Source: Helopsaltes ochotensis
Taxonomy: Eukaryota; Chordata; Aves; Passeriformes; Locustellidae
Reading direction: 5' to 3'
Assembly: GCA_013400155.1 (NCBI GenBank)
Contig: VXBM01000574.1
Span: 68,627 to 132,626, forward strand
Length of the DNA stretch: 64,000 nt
Every line of letters begins with the position of its first letter. Positions within the stretch are counted from its first letter, which is position 1. Below are positions 27,301-42,900 of this stretch, in pieces. A program made the position numbers and the translations under genes. The notes under the pieces were generated by a model. The model was not told the origin of the DNA. It did no database searches and saw only the letters and a list, made by a program, of their open reading frames with translations.

Positions 27301-30300
27301 ACTGCACAGCACACCAAAGAAAGCACTGGGCACCACTGGGTCACTGCAGGTTTTGTGTAAATTAATTTTTCAGGGATGTGCTATATAAAGCATCCTAGAA
27401 CAGACAAAGGCAGTGCTTTATTCTCCACAGTCTGAGGAGGAAAACTGGTTCTTTTTGAGGAGAATTAGAGCACTGTGCATACATCAGCAAGGGAAAAAAA
27501 CTGACATGTGCCTTGCCTTTTAGACTTTAATGCTTCAGAGTACCTCTGCGTTCTGTGAAAGTGAACAGTTTGTATTAAACCATTATATTTAGAAATCAAC
27601 TCCTGAGAAAATGCTTCAGTAACAGAGACAAGGAGTTGTACTACTGCGCTGAAGTTGTCAGATCAGATTTTGTGTTTCTTTGCGTGAGGGGGAGCTTGGG
27701 AGTTTGTCTCTTGGGAAGGAGAATTTGTTTTGCTTCTTATTACCCTGCTCTTATTTTGATTGGTAATAAATTAATTTAATTTCCCCAAGCTGGATCTACC
27801 ATGATGGTATTGGGTGAGCGATCTCTCCCTGTCCTTCTTTCAACTCATGAACTTCGCTGCATTTCTTCATCGCTGTGCAGTTGTGGAGGGGAGTGTGGCT
27901 TTGGGGACATTCAGTGGGTCCTGTCAGGTGTACAGGAGCTCTGTCTGCCCTCTGGTGGCACTGGGAGCTTTTAATATCACCTTGTCCTGCTGCTGTGGTG
28001 TCAGAGTCCCCATGGGCCTTCCTTGCCTTTATCTAAAGTGTCATTGCAGCCCGGACACTCAGTTCTCTCATCACTGCTCTCAGTGTCTGTCCACTGCTGT
28101 GACCTAATCCAATTCAGTAGTTATGGCATTATGGCAACTGTTCTAAGGTAGCTGTGAGGCAGCTTTGTACATGTTTGTGCAAGTGTTGTTTTATCTTACC
28201 CGTGAGCATTGATCATTTAAATGAAAAGGAATTAAATCCTGTAAATGAATGTCAAGAATTTGTTCAATGGGCAAGAATGGACAAGAGTTTGTTGAATTCT
28301 TTATGAATCACTTTTCATCCTCTGAAGTGCAGATGTGGAGTCCTTTGAGATGGAAAATTATAATTGGGAACAGAAGCTGTTCAAATATGGGGAATAATCA
28401 ATTCAGCCATCATTTGCAGCCACTACAATGCCATTAAATATTATGGGAACAAAGAACAATTTCTAAGTTAGTAAAAGAAGGCTGCAGGAGTTCTTCCTGA
28501 CCAAGACACAGACTGATATCAGGCTGGGATGGGGGTATCTTTGGGAAGGCAGATGCTACTGTCTCTGTGAAGCTGCAAAATACAGCCTGAAAAGCTGCTC
28601 CTTGCTTGGGTTCCTCCTTTACAGGTGCTTCCCTGCTTCTCGCTCAGGTGCCAGATTTCAATGTATGTGTGAACAGTCACTGCTCAGTGTTTGAAACCTT
28701 GAGAGGCAAAGAAGTTCACTTTACTACTGTGGAGAAAAAGGTTTGGTTTCCTTTGAAAAAATACCTTTAGGATGTGTTTTTAGCTTTAAATCCATGCAAG
28801 AAGTTTGCATGCCAAGATTGTGACAGACATGAGAGTTACACAAGGGACAAAGACCACAGAGGAGAATGGGAACACAAAAGGGTTGGACTGTGGCTCCTGC
28901 AGACCCTCCTAGAGAGAGTCCAGGTTAGACTTTTTGTCCCATTTTTCTTTCTGCTTTTAGAAAGAGAAGCATCTTTTGTTGGAAAAAATTTCAGTGAAAC
29001 TCCCAAACTTCCTTAACAGCTGGAGAAGAGAAGCTACAAAGCCAATTTTGAGGCCTGTAAGCCAGGGTAGTCATTTTTCTAACACAGTGCTCCAATAATG
29101 CAGTAGTGGCAGTTGTGAAACATTCTCATGTGTGCATGAATTGTTTTGTTTACTTTGGAGGGTAAGAACTGCTGTACAGATGAAACACCTCTGCAAAATG
29201 CTTTTATTTTTTCCTGGGGAGAAAGTAAATGCCATGAATCCTTAGTCATTGAAATAACTCTGGAAAGCTGCAAAGGGCTGTGGCTGTTCCTGTCACCTGG
29301 ACATGTGTCCATGGCATCTTTCTATCAATGTTAAATTTTTTGTGGGGCTCCCAAGATATTGGCTCCTTTCTTGTATAATTTCTTTGCAGCTTGGTGTTTT
29401 GGTTTTGTTGTAGTGCAGGTGACGCAAGGATGACTCAAGATCATTGGGTGTCCGTGCTGAGCAGCCGGTGAACAGCAAAACTTGGACTGCCTGTGACAAC
29501 ATCGTTATGTAAAACCAGCATTGCCCTTCCCTGCTGTCTGCAGAACCTGCCTGGGTGTCTCAGCTCTGTCACTGAGGTGTGGGTGGTAAAGATCTGTGAA
29601 AGTGCCTGAAAAATGGCAATTTAAAGAACGGGGGGATGTCAGGCTAGGGCAGAAGAAAAGGGCAGATTGGCTTGGAATGCCGTGTTGAGGCCAGCCTCTG
29701 CCAGCCCTCTGGGATATTTCTTTGGCACACGGTGCTGTGGGGTCACCCACATTAGCATCAGTACTTGGGGAAAAAAAAGAATGATTGCATTGGCCTGAAA
29801 TGCAGCTGTACTCGAGGCAGAGAGCCCAGGGAAATGATGGTGCAGAGCTTCCAATGAGCTCTGAGCTTCACGCATTTGTTCCGATGCTCTGGGACATCTC
29901 TCCTCCAGTCCAGTTGTGAGTGGTGTTTGTGCTTTAGAGGGCAATTGGATGCTCTGCTTATACACAACACATAAATAAGAAATGTCACTCCTCAAGTCTC
30001 TTTAAAACCTCTTTTTTTTTCTTAGCTCTATCAGTAAGAATTCCACCTGGTTTTTTTTTCCTGATCTGATTTTAAATGTAAGGGTTTTGTCTTGGAATTT
30101 ATCAGAATTTACTGTCCTGATACACAAAACACCTTGGGGGACCCTAGTTTTGGGCACCAGTGATCAAATATGCACGGCCTCACTTTTATTTTCACTGGGA
30201 ATCTTTCCTTACATTTAGCTCTCAGTCATTAAAATGTTTTTTCAGCTGTAGCCTGTGACTGTGTGGTAGGACAATCATCTGGAGTTTATTGCACCCAAAA

Positions 30301-33300
30301 GGCCCTGCACTGGCACTTGTTGAAATGCAGCAACAGAAAACAAGATACATCTGCTCTGATTGCTGTGGTCCCTTATTGCCTCTGAATTTATTCCCTGAAT
30401 TTGAAGCTTCTTTAGGAGCTGCTGTGATCTGGCAACAGAAAAACACATTTCAGGGAATCCTCTGTGCCTAATGGCAGGGAGGAGAACAAAAAAGTAATAC
30501 TGGAGCTGTTTAAATGAGAAACTGCTCTCCCAGGATGCTGCTTAGTGTAGAGGCCAGACCTGTGAAAGGATGCAGATTGTCCCTACCCAAATTTGCCATG
30601 GTGGGTTTGGAGGGAGCTGAGCGGGAGGCTGTGGGCAGGGTGCCCTTGTTCCGTGTGTCCGAGGGGAGCTCAGGGTGGAAGCAGTGCCTGCAGTGCTGCA
30701 GAGGCTGCTCCAGAGCTGTGTTGAGGATTTAGGACTTAGCCCTTATCAGTGCTGCCTGTTACCCTCTTCTGACTGCAGTGATGTGGCTTGGATTAATGCC
30801 AGGACTGTGGGGGTCTTTGTGGAGTTTTCCCTGCGTTTGTGTGCAGCTGTTTGCTCCCTGCCTTTACGTTCACACGCCGCTCTGTGTTTCCTGGCTCCCC
30901 TCTGCAACATGTGGCTGGTAGCACATCTGGTGGATTGAGCCCAGCGAAGTGTTCCTGAAGCCTCGCAGCTCGGACTCCTCTCACCGCTTACCTGTGGGGC
31001 GCTGAATTGAAATTAGCTCTCTGTCTTAATTCAGGCCTCATTTTTCTTCTCTCTTTCTCTGGTTTACTTCACTGAGCTCACTGGTGTGCAACTGATGAGG
31101 CTGCAGCATAAAAACCAGTGAGTCATAGCCCCTTAGCAGCAGACTGCAAGTATAAAATACAGCACGCATCCTCGTCATCCTCAATATTTTTTGAAACAAA
31201 ACAACACGGGCCGGTGATTCAGCATCAGTGTGGGTTGCAGTACGGGAAGGTTTGTCCTGGAGCCCTCCTGCATCTGATTGCTTCCTTCATTTCATGAGTT
31301 TAACAACTCCCCACCCCACTGCCCTCCTTTCTTTGTGCTGTCGATTCCACAGTAGCTGGGCCTCCTGCACATCTCTGTGCCTGTGGAGTCTCCTCCCAGA
31401 CAGATGGAATGCTCTCAGGATGAGCAGTGCTGCTGCCTTTCCAGCAAGCCTCCGTGCTCAGGCTTCCTCTGCGAGGGGTGGCAGGCAGCTGGTTATTTAT
31501 TGCTGCAATAAGCACTGGCAAGCAAATGACAACATTTGGAGCTGCTTGCTGTTCTTTTCAGGCTGCCCAGGGATTTCTGGCTATGCTCTGTTGGTGTTCA
31601 CTCTGGGCAGAGGTGGGAGCAAGGGAGGGCTTGAGTTCTGCAAGTTCACTGTGTTCTGTAAACGTAGCACTGCCGGTGTCAGAGAGGTTATCCTACTCCA
31701 AAAGTGATTTGGGTTGGTGAAGAACGGTAAAGCCTTTGCATTCCTACCTTCCATACGTGCCTACAGACTGCTTTATACAGCTCTAGGTAATAAAATGATG
31801 CATGTTAGTGCTAAAGGAGGGCCCAGCTTTGTACAGCCTGCAGTGCCTGACAGCATGAATTTTGGGGTTTTGTGTGTGGTTTCTTTTGGTGTTGCTGTTG
31901 TTTTTTTGGTTAGTTAATTTGTTGGGGTTTTTTTGTTTCTTAATCTGAAAATAGAAGACAAAAAGAACCTGAAAGACTAAGCATGGGAAAACAGAAAAAT
32001 ACACTATAATGTCTTCTAGATGAATGGAGGCTTCGGTGCTCTCATAATGGTCTCTTTTATATGTGTATTTCTGTCCCAAAGAGTGATGCAAACCTTTTCT
32101 TTTTTTCTATTTTTAAAATTAAATTTCAGCCAGTAATGATCTCGAGAGGGATCTGAATGTTGGTTCTGTGTCTGTTAGATGAAAAGGAAAGGCAGCAGAA
32201 TCAAAATCAGTCACTTTTTACACAGCAGGTAATTAGATTATAAAACTCAGCGCAACAGGAAATCAACAAGCAAAGAGCTCAGCAGGAAAAAAAGGGGACT
32301 ATGCACTGCTTTGGGTAATAAGATAAAAATCAGTCAGTAGTTCTGGCTGATACAAATGTTCTGAGATACTGAATACATCTGATGGTATTTCAAGGCTCTG
32401 GGGGAGCAGCTGGGCAGTGGAACAGGGAGTACTGGGGAGATGATGGATGTGGATATCCTGGCCCTGGTAGGCCGGAAACCATGGGAACATAAAATAGAAA
32501 TGCAAGGGAGGAAGCACAAAGGAATGTGGTACTTCGGTTTAGGGAAGTCATGGATGACTGCACCTGTAAGATTGTGGTTAAGCAATATTGCTAAGAAACA
32601 TTAATAATGTAATTTTTGCTTGGCAGTGGAAAATTTTGCCTAAAGCTGTGAGAGTATATAAACTGAGCTCTGGAATCGTTAATTAAACTAGCTTCTTCAA
32701 TGCTGTCCTAGGTACAACTCTTGCCTTCACTAGACTGTACCTCTTCAGCACTGTTACTTAAAAAGAAATCCTTGGATAAGATGCCCAGAATCAGGAGCAG
32801 GAGGGGATTGTCAGACTAGAGAAGCAGGCAAGGCAGAGTTGAAGGAGGGGACAAACTTTTTTGGGGTCCACAGCACAGGTGGTATTTGTGTATGGTGTAA
32901 ATTTTACAGTGGCATTTTACTTTATTAATGAATAACCCACAGGTAGGTAAACCAAAAATACAGTAACTTGTACAGACCTAAGGAGTACTGACCCAATACC
33001 TAGCCCTAGTCCTTGTGTACTATCCATAATACAAACTTATTTTCGATTCAATTATTTGAGGAGTTATTGTCTGTGAAGATTGCAAAGAAATGTATAATCT
33101 CTACTTCTGGTCATGGTGCAGCACGAGTGGGATCTGTTTCATGATACCTTATCATTCAGTTGCAATTTCTTGAAAGGATGGACGTTCTGCTGAAGTGCTG
33201 AATTGAAGCAGAACCCGATTTACAGAGCTACCCTCTGCAATCTCAGCTGAATTTAACATTGCTGCTTCTCTGGATGTCTAATGAGGTTATTTCTAGGTTA

Positions 33301-36300
33301 ATTTTTCTCCTGATGCAGTCTTAATTAAAATGTAATGAAGGCAGCAGAAGAAATAAAATAACTTGAGAAGATCCATTTCATCTTACACCGGTGCTGTGTG
33401 GTGGAATGTTTGTTACAGCTGCTAATTATTCTTTTGTATGAGGCACTTGGCCAATAGCATTTGTGTGTGTGAATCATCTGCAGAGCCTGTGACAGCATTC
33501 CAGAAGTGAAGTTGGCTCCAGTGCCTGAGACACTGAGTTTGTGCCAGAGGGTTTCATGCCTGGCTTGGATTGAATGGAAGGAAATATTAGGATTCTTAAG
33601 CCCAGCATTTTAGAATATAAATGGAAATATATTGTTAAGAAATCACCTATTGCTATTAGCTTTCAACAAACTGCTGATAGTTAATGGAGACAGTGATTTA
33701 TTTCTGATGTAACTCTAGCTGGGATTTCTTTTGATTTTGAAGAATCATTCTTTTGCAGAAGATTAAAGCGAAAATGAGGTCGATAGTTGGATGTGATGCT
33801 CAGAATGAAAGCATCACGCTCCATAATTAGCAACTGTGAGCTGCAAACCCACCAGGGTGAGTTAGTGTGGTGGAAGAGGGTATATATTCACTGTGTTGCT
33901 GGCAAATGAATTCTTCAGGCAGGAAACAAAATGCTGGGTTTGCCTGTGCTGTTCCCACACGCTGCACAAAATGGTCAATCAGTAGTAAATTCTTCAGGAC
34001 TTGTCTTTTATTAGCAATACCTGGCAGTGAAATATTGGTAGATGAACCTTTATGGATTAATTGACTGCTGTCTCTACAACTGCTTAAGAGTTAGAATGAG
34101 GAGATACAAAACCTAATGGTATCTTTCAGGCTATAATCCTCTTTAAAAAGCGCATGTGGCTGGTTTGAATACTTCAGTCTAATAACCTGCTTTGTTACAT
34201 CCTTTCTTTGCCAAAATGTTTCTTCCCCTGTGACGGAACAAAACCACTGAGCTGTTTCTAGATGCCAGTGCCCAGCTGTGTGTTGAAGTGTAGAAACCTG
34301 TGCTTGCTGGGGTTATACTGATGGTTTCCCCTCTCTTGATCCTCCTGTCAAGTAAACAAACAAATAAGCCACTTTAACCACTTTTTAATATGATTTCAGG
34401 AGGGAATCCTTCAGAGAGGATCTGGCAGGAGTCTCTCACCTATTGACTCTAACCAGAATTTGCCTTTCCAAAGTGGTGCTAAATGAATGTGTAGGGATCC
34501 ATCTACGTTATTTCATAGTACATTATTTCATGGCTGTACTATTGGAGCCAGAGCCAAATTTGGCCTCCCTAGAAATACTGCAATTCTAAGTGCCACAAGA
34601 CCCTGCTCATCTCAGTTCCTGTGGGATCTCAGGGTAAGTGTTAAAGCAAGAGAGATCCCAAAACAGTGGGGTGGTCAGATTTGAGGGCAGACAGGAGGCT
34701 TGCTTTGCTTTAGCAGCCTCAGTGAAGGTATTTACTTGAACCTTCCAAGCTTTGTGAAGCCCTGCCAGGCGATAGCTGGGCCCTCCCTTTCTCCTCACCT
34801 CTCAAACAGACCCCAGGAGCTTTTCTCAGCCATTAAGTTATTATCTTGCTGCAGCAATCTGGTTCCCTCACTTGATTATTACATGAGAAAACAATCAGCC
34901 TTTGCTGCTGTTACATCTGGTAATGTGTCTGGGGTTCTCCTTTTGCAGAACACTGCTGATTGCCAATTTGAAAACAGTTATTTCTGGCACCAGTGGGTGC
35001 CTGTGGATTTTACTTTTCTCCAGGACACCACAGCATCCCTGAGTGCTCTTGCTGTAGTGACAGATGAAGCGACAGAAGTGACTGTGCTGATTTAACTCTT
35101 GCCTTGTCTTTTTTTCTATAACACTTTGCCCAAACCCATCCCTGTTCTCCCTCTGGGAACATCTCTGGTCTCTTTAACATTCATGTGGCTATTCCCTAAA
35201 GCTCAGTGCAGTCTTTAATGCATATCCCTATCCAAAAAATGTGCTTTAGTGTATGTTAAGTCCTGCAAAAAACTAAGCCAAAGGCAGGGCAGTAAACCTT
35301 GGTACAACGAGCTCTCTTGGGGAGAGCAGGAGCATCCAAAGGAGCTGCAGCTTGGATGGTTTCTTCCTCTCTGTGTAGCTCCTGAAAAATCCTGCTGCTC
35401 AGGGCCTTGCTGTGGAGGATCACAGTTCATTCAGGGGACTAATTGGAATAAATAAATAAAACCTAAGGCATGTTTTCTCCCTCTGCACAGCCTCAGACAC
35501 TAAATGCACTGCAGATGAGGGGTGTGGAGAGGGATGCTGGCGCAAGAGTTGGAGCCTTGCTCCAGTCAGCAGTGATCTGGGAAATGGCCTTGGGAGAGTT
35601 AATATGGAGATGTTGGCATCTCTTGCTCAACACCTTTTCAAGTCTGTGGATTTAGAGTATTTCAGAATATTGTAACTTGGCTGTTCTGCTCTTGGGGTAA
35701 TATTGCAGAATGAAACAGCACATTGGCTGTAAGGGATTATTTTATTAAAATACTCCTTAGCTTGTTTCCTGGCAAGGAACTTTTCAAATATTCTCCCTTT
35801 CATATGTGCTCAGTAATCTGTTCATCTTTATTTCGTAGTATTTTCAATATTTTTACAAAACTGGGGAGAGTTTGGGAGGTTTTTAAAGGAAATTAAATTC
35901 TGTTTTCAGCTAGGGGCTTTTCATTAGACTAAGTCTGTAGCATGTGTCTCTAGCATCAATATCAGCCTGATACTGGGCTATAATTGACTTTTGCGTTCTG
36001 TCTGAGCAGAGTTCTCCTCAAAACCTAAGATCTGAGGGGAAAAGGTAATTTGTGCAGATGGTCTTCATAAAACAAAGACAGATTAAATCTGGAGCTGTCA
36101 CAGAATTGCTCTTACAGATGCATCTGCTGCAAATAATTACTTCTCTTGAGCCCAGTAAGTTAATCAGTGTCTTTTGTTTGTGTCTGCAGTGAAAACAATT
36201 AAAAGCTCATTTCCTGGTTTTTAGGTAAACCTACAAATTCTCTAATTTTTAGGGGTAATTAGATTTATTTTGATGTGTATCACAGTCCAAAGTGTTCCTG

Positions 36301-36961
36301 TTGGACAACTAGCTGTCTGTAATATAATTTACTTGTAGCCAGGATGTAATTTCTTTTCAGTCACTTTTTTTCCTGGGGATGGTTTTTGCTAAAGAGTTCA
36401 AAATCCTTTTGTCTCCTCTCATGTAAATTGCATTTAAAAAGCTTAGGGCTCTTTGTAGAACCATAAGAAACCTGCAATGTTTCTGTTTTATTGACCATGA
36501 GCAGATTTAAACAACTTTTCCAGTGCCTTCTTTTCCTCATGGCTTGGCAGGAGCGTGAATTATGGAGCCAAAGGTTGGTGAAAAAAAGCTCCAAAAAAAA
36601 TCCCAAGGTCTTTTAAACTCTGTAGTGCATGGTAGTGATGGTGACTCATAAAGAAAAGGTGACAAGAGCACACCCCACAATTAACCTTCTTTAGGATGGC
36701 TTCACCTTGCTCTTTGTGCTCTGCTTGTGGCTTAGATTTTGGCATTAGATCAGAAGTGCTGTGTCACTAAAAGACACCTTTTGTCTCCTCCTCTGTGTGA
36801 ATACCTTCCTCTCTGAACCATGTCAAGGCCTCTAATGTTTTTTGTGACAAAGAAAGAGTTGACAGCAGCTGCAGAGAGGCCACTAAGCCTCTGTGCAGGC
36901 AGACAGATAGATTTGTTTTATTTTATCCTGATTCAATTGCTTACTCAAGGGCTCCTTTTTT

Positions 36962-36994
<33 letters not shown>

Positions 36995-39900
36995 CCCTTA
37001 ATGCATTAAACATTTTTCCAGCTCAAGGAAGCATCAGATATATTTTCCGTTGTTTTAAGAGTCACGACTAAACTTCAGCAGTGAGTGTGGCCAAGGGGAA
37101 GAGGAAGAATGCGGAAGTGGATTTGTTTGTAGAGTGGAGGGAATTAAAAACTCTTCTGCTATAAACATAGAGGTTTTAAAACCTTAAAGCTGAGGGATCT
37201 CCTGAATGTCAGTTTTATTTCCTGACAGCTGTTCCTGACTTAGTTTAGGTAATAGGAAATGCACATAGACACCTTTTTTCACTGGGTGAAAGATGTTTCA
37301 TTTAATAAAGGCACAGTGGAGTTCCCCTAACTTGCTCTGGTTTACCTGTCCTTTATTGACCTTATTTGCAGGAATGAATTAATTTTTCTGTTCACAAGTA
37401 TTTGGTTGCAGTAACTATCACTAACCACAGTTCGTCAGTAGTTGAAGGAGTTGCTAAAAAGCTCTGAGCAACTGTTTCACACACAGCACCAGGCTCTTTC
37501 CTGATGAAGTGTGTGCAGCCTCCTAGGAGAGGATGATAATATGGGATGGACAACATAAGTTTGGGTTTATTTTGTTTGGTTTGTACACAGGATCCCAGTT
37601 CTCACTTGCATTCATAGTTTGCCCAGAGCTGTGTCCACAGTTAATTCGGGTGAAATGTTTGATTTGGGGCAGAACTGAGAGGTTTGGGTGCGCCCAGATC
37701 TGCTCATGGCTCAGAGGTTTTCTTAAAAAGCAGGACTAACAGGCTGTAGAGCCAGGTAAAAGGATGTCAAGAAGTCTGCAGTGACTGAAACCTTTTGCTG
37801 TTTGCCCTTTGAGGGCCAAGCTGGGGAATGCTGCACTGCCAAGCCTTCCTTGTGACTGGCTGGGAGGACAAAGGGAGAAGATGGGGATAGAGACTTGCTT
37901 GCTCAGTGTTTTCTCTTCTTTATAGCTTTTAAATTCATACTCCTTGTCAAGGACCTTCTCCCTTCTGCTCTGTACTGCAGGTTTGCTCAGTCCCTTCCAA
38001 AACCCAGAGTGTCACAGCCATGGCACCACCATGGTTGGATGGGTGAGTGAGCCCCTGAACCTGAGGATTCACTCCTAATATCCTTCTTATGTTATAACCA
38101 TTTCCAATTTCAGTTTGCAGGTGCTTGGTTTATTTAGCCACAGAGCAATTCCTGCAGAGAAAGCTGGTTGATTAAATTCTGTTTTTCTGGCAAAACAATT
38201 CTGTTCAAAGCCCAATTTTCTCTCAAGCTAGTTCTGATGGAAGAGGTTTTCCATGATTCCCAAAACAGCCTGTAGATAATTAAGCAAAAGCCCTTGTGCT
38301 TCTCAAGCCCTCCAGCATTTGTGGATGGTCTATAAATGTGCCTATTGCTCTAGTCCAATTCCTGTTCATTACCTGATTTTCAGTAGTACTGCAGCAAAAC
38401 TAGATGACTCAAATATTTATTCACTGTGTACCTTTAAAGTAGCAAGCCCAAATGTCACAGACTAGTGATGAGAAAATGTCTCCCACGTTATTAAACTTGT
38501 ATATCTTGTTTGCTTTTCATTGTAGTCTGCTCAGGTGGCTTTTTCTGTCTCTAGAAAATTTCCTTGATGACTGTTTGATGTATCTGACACTGATATTTCC
38601 AGTGTCAGACTATTTCATTTATTAGCCTGTGCAAAGCTGATGGGTGGAGATGGGTATCTTGCTTCCATTCTTATTTTTGAGTCTGTTTTTTCATTTTTCA
38701 TCAATGTCTGGTGCAGAAGCAGAAAGCCCCAAGGTGTGTGACCTCACAGCCCCCCTGGCTGGAGAGGATGTGGGTCTGCCCATTTCTGTGCCAGGGCACC
38801 AGGGGCTGGCACATCTCTGCACAGCCTGGTCAGTGCTCACAGCCACACCAGGCCTGCAGGGAGACTGGGAAAATGCCTCATCCTGCCTTCAGATTTTCAC
38901 CAGGAGATTATTTCTTTGTTGTTTTTATTCTCCTATTCCTGCTTCTAAAAGGAGAGTGAGCCTTTCTGTGTTGGTCTGACGTGCAGATATTTCCAGGAGC
39001 ATGACACAGACAGGAAGTATGATTCCAAAGCCATCTTATTGCAAGTAAATTCAGGAAACCATCTCTGCAAATGTTCCTCTGTTGTTCCTCGTGAAAGATC
39101 AGTCCTGACTGGAGGTAAAGACCTTTGATCTGAAGAGGTACAGGCTGCACATGTTCAGCTGTTTCCCTCCCATCTAGAGGAAATCAGTCCATCTCCAAGC
39201 ATTTCTTGCAGTATTCCCACACTTGTGCTTCTGCGCTTAGACAAAAAATGAAAGATCAGGATCTTAAAATCTGGTAACTGCAGTGTACCCTCTTGTTCTT
39301 CTGCTGTAGAACTTGCAGTGATCTGATCCTGAAGAATTAGCAAAGTTAAAGCTTAGAGGGCATCGCTTTCCACAGAGCTAAAATCTCTATGTCTTCTTTT
39401 AAATTTGGTAAGAGCATCTGTGTGTTCAGCACTCCTGAAAACCAGTGCACCAATCTGAGATCTGGACCTAAGTGTAAGTTGGCACAAAGTTGAACAAATT
39501 CACACAAATGCACCTAGGAAACAAGTCTGTAGGCTGGAGAGGTAAAAAATTGAGAGGAAGTTGTATTTAACCGAGTTTTCACCTTCCTCTGCCTTACTTG
39601 ACTCAGATTCCTACCTTTTCTAGTTTTTTGCAGCGTTCTCCCTTCCCCACAGCAGCAGTTTTACAACAGATCATCCATGGTGCCCAGGCATCAACTCCAC
39701 ATCAGGTCTCCAAGTGCAGAACTTCCCATGAAGATGAGTAATGACAGTATTACAGGTCATAACTCCTTTGTTCTCAAAAGTATTTACAGGTTGTATAATC
39801 TCACCTGCAGGTCAAGAGGGATTCTTGAAAAATACCTTGCTTTGCAGTGTTTTCTTGGGCAAGAAACTGCATTTCTGGCTGTGATTCTCAAGTCACTGAT

Positions 39901-42900
39901 GTCCACAGGAGTGCAGAGCTGGCTGAAATGTCCTGTGAATCTCTGCAGTGTGAGATTAATCTCTGTGAGTGTTTGTGGGTGTTAAGGTTAATGAGTTGGA
40001 CTTCCAGGTGCTGTAATGATGAGGGAAGGCATCTCCTTTTCCAAGTTCATACAGTCTGTAAATAAAGCAGCTATTTTGCTAAATGTTATGTAATATGTCA
40101 GTCTTCTAGTCTGTTCTTATTATTAAAGAAACGCTGTCATGGCAGGCTCTTCCCCTTGTATTTTAGCTGTCATTTCCTGTTTTTTTCCAGGCAAACTGTC
40201 ATAAACATCGCTCTCCAAGGAGCTGTGGAAGGTAGAATGTTTGTAAACTGATGTTGGGACTTGAGCAGTTTATCTCCAGTGAGAGCTGTCTGCTTATTCT
40301 TGCCAAAGGCATTAGCTGGAGATTATTGGTCCTCCTGATTGCTGAAAATGTGCAACTGAATGAGAGACAAAATATTTCATATATAAGGAAAGGATATTGC
40401 TTTGGGTTTTCTTTTTAATATTTGCAAGTAGAGCGATATTTCCTCAATAATACTTGTAATCTAGGGCTGTTTCCTGTCATTGCCAGTGGCCATTACTGAA
40501 TATTTCAGAATAAGTGGCAGTTTTCCTCTTTTTATGTCAGCCCCATCCTCAAAATGATGTTTACTGCATTCAATATACTGCCAGTTGGGCCCCATTCTTA
40601 CCTCTATAAAAGGGTTTGTTAAAGCCCTGAAAAATGGGATTTAATTTTTTTGCTAGCCTGGTCTATCTCATCCAGATAGATTTTCAAGTCCACTTTTAAT
40701 TTTAGCTCACAAGTTCATTAGTTCTGAATGACCACATTAGTATCTTTCCTTTGTGAGCCTTGCCAGAAACAGGAAGGATTTCTCCCTGCTTGTCTTTCAC
40801 CTTAGAACCATGAAGAATGTTCTCTTCTGACCTTCTTCCTCTCTAGGAGAGAGATCCTTGAATGACTCAGGTTCCCCCAAGGGTCTTTCTCTGTTCTTGG
40901 CTGAAGAGGTGGGCACAGCAAATCCTTTTCTAAATTCTGGAGTTTTGTCCCTCTTAGTAAAACAGGATTCCTTAGGAAATGCTTCTTGGGTCAGAAAGAG
41001 CTAACTACAGGATCAGCTGGGGAAAAAATGAGGATAGACAAGACTGGAATTGACAGTTTCTAAGCTGGAAGAAAATAAAACCAGAAATAACTATCATTTG
41101 CTTCATCTGTGCAATGTAACTAAAGTGAGAAAGCTTCTTCAGGCACCACAGAACACAGATTTCCTCCACAAAATTTTTACAAACCTTAGACAGTGAAAAT
41201 CAGGTAGGCAAGATTGTTTCCCACCTGTTTCAAGCACCAGACTTTTATTCTGAAATAGTTTGAGCTTAAAGACAAATATGATCTGGGGCTAAATTAGAGC
41301 CTTCCACGTATATAAAAACCCAATACTGCAAGTCACAAGCAGTTCACACGTGGGTTTTTAACTGTTGTAATCAGAGGAAATGTTCTTAATGCAAGCAAGG
41401 GCAATAGAATTTGATCCTCAAATGTCTAGGTTTGCAGTTTCTGAAGGAGAAATGCCTCATTTTACTAAGAAATCCTCCTGCTCACAGGAAGACAGCAGTC
41501 AAACGTGATTCAAATGGTGAGTCCCCCCAGTGGGCAGAGCAGTGCTGAGGGACTTGGCATGGGTGGAGGGTTCTGATTTTCACCGGCAGGGAAGGCAGAG
41601 GCTTGGCTTGGGGCTGCTTGTGTTGGATTCTTTCCGAGCTTGGAAGCCCCTGGAGATGTCTGGCTGTGGGTAACGAGAAGGTGCTCCAGCATAGCACGTG
41701 AGCTTGCACGCTGCTGTTCTTACAGTCACCTCCCTGGGCTCTCCTAATGCCTAATTAGAAGCTGAGCAATTAGCTCAAGAAGCCTTGTCAGAGTTTCCTC
41801 TGGGAAGTTGAGTTAGGCTGAGTTTCCAAGACTTTGTTTATAACAGGGAAGCAGCAGATAATTTTAGTTTAATGAAGCCCCTTGATACCCTCATCTGCTG
41901 GATAGTAACTTCAATTGACAATTGATATTTTCAGCTATGTAAATTTTAAAAAACTAATTGTTTGAAAGAAGGTTTCTCCTAAATAATGGAATCTTTAACC
42001 TTAGACCTTAAGCAGTGTTTGAGACAAATAGGATGCTTTAGGGTTTCTTACTGGCTCGAGAATCATGGACATTGAACCACTCTAAGTATACCTACTTAAA
42101 GAGTTCTTAAATTTGCTGTTTGTGTTTTTAGAATGATTATGATCTCCAAGGGAAGGAGTTACCTTGTGAAAATAACATCTCAGGCACCCCAGTGTTGTGT
42201 TGCTGCCCCTCCCTTCAAAGACACCGGTGACCTTTGCGGTGACACAAGTCCCTGTGTGCTGCTGCCCTTACAGCAGCTGCTTCACAGACAGTTTCATCCA
42301 AATCCTTTGCTCTGGGGCCTGGTTGAGGATGTCTCATCATCCTCGGGCTCTTGGGGCACGGCTGTAAGTGATGGTGTTTATGTTCTGCTCCTGCTTCTTG
42401 CCCATACCTCTTGCCCTGTGGGGCCTGGTTGCTTAGAAACAGATCTGTGAGTTGGCAGTGGTGTTTATCTCTTGGCCTTCAGCAGCTAAGGAGTGTTAAT
42501 TTGCAGTTCATATTGCAGCTGATTTTCTCTGTGCTTTATTAAATCCGGTGTGTTTAAGCTTTCATTGAGCTGAGTTTCCCAGCTGTATTAAAAGCTCGGC
42601 GCAGCAGGAATGGGATGTGAGCTCTCGGAGCAGGGCAGGCTTTAATACCACTGTGACATTTGGAAAAGTGTCTGGGGGAATGCACTGTGCTTGCATTTCA
42701 AGAGCACTTCACCATTTGCCAGCCTTCCTATTTTTCTTGAATTTCAGATTCCTAAGGGGGTTAGACTGAAAGGGAAGAGTTTTTGTGCTTCCCTAAAATA
42801 ACTGCTTACGTCTTACTCCATGCAAACTGAAGCCCCCCCTAACTTTTCACACCACAAATGTGCGGCAGAAAGAAGAAAAAAGCAGAGCTTGACTCAGTTC

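Noticed and set aside
36956..36983. Poly-T tract considered as the tail of a retroposed gene on the minus strand
   Set aside because: No poly(A) signal or gene-like sequence lies to its right, and the GT run beside it suggests simple-repeat slippage.
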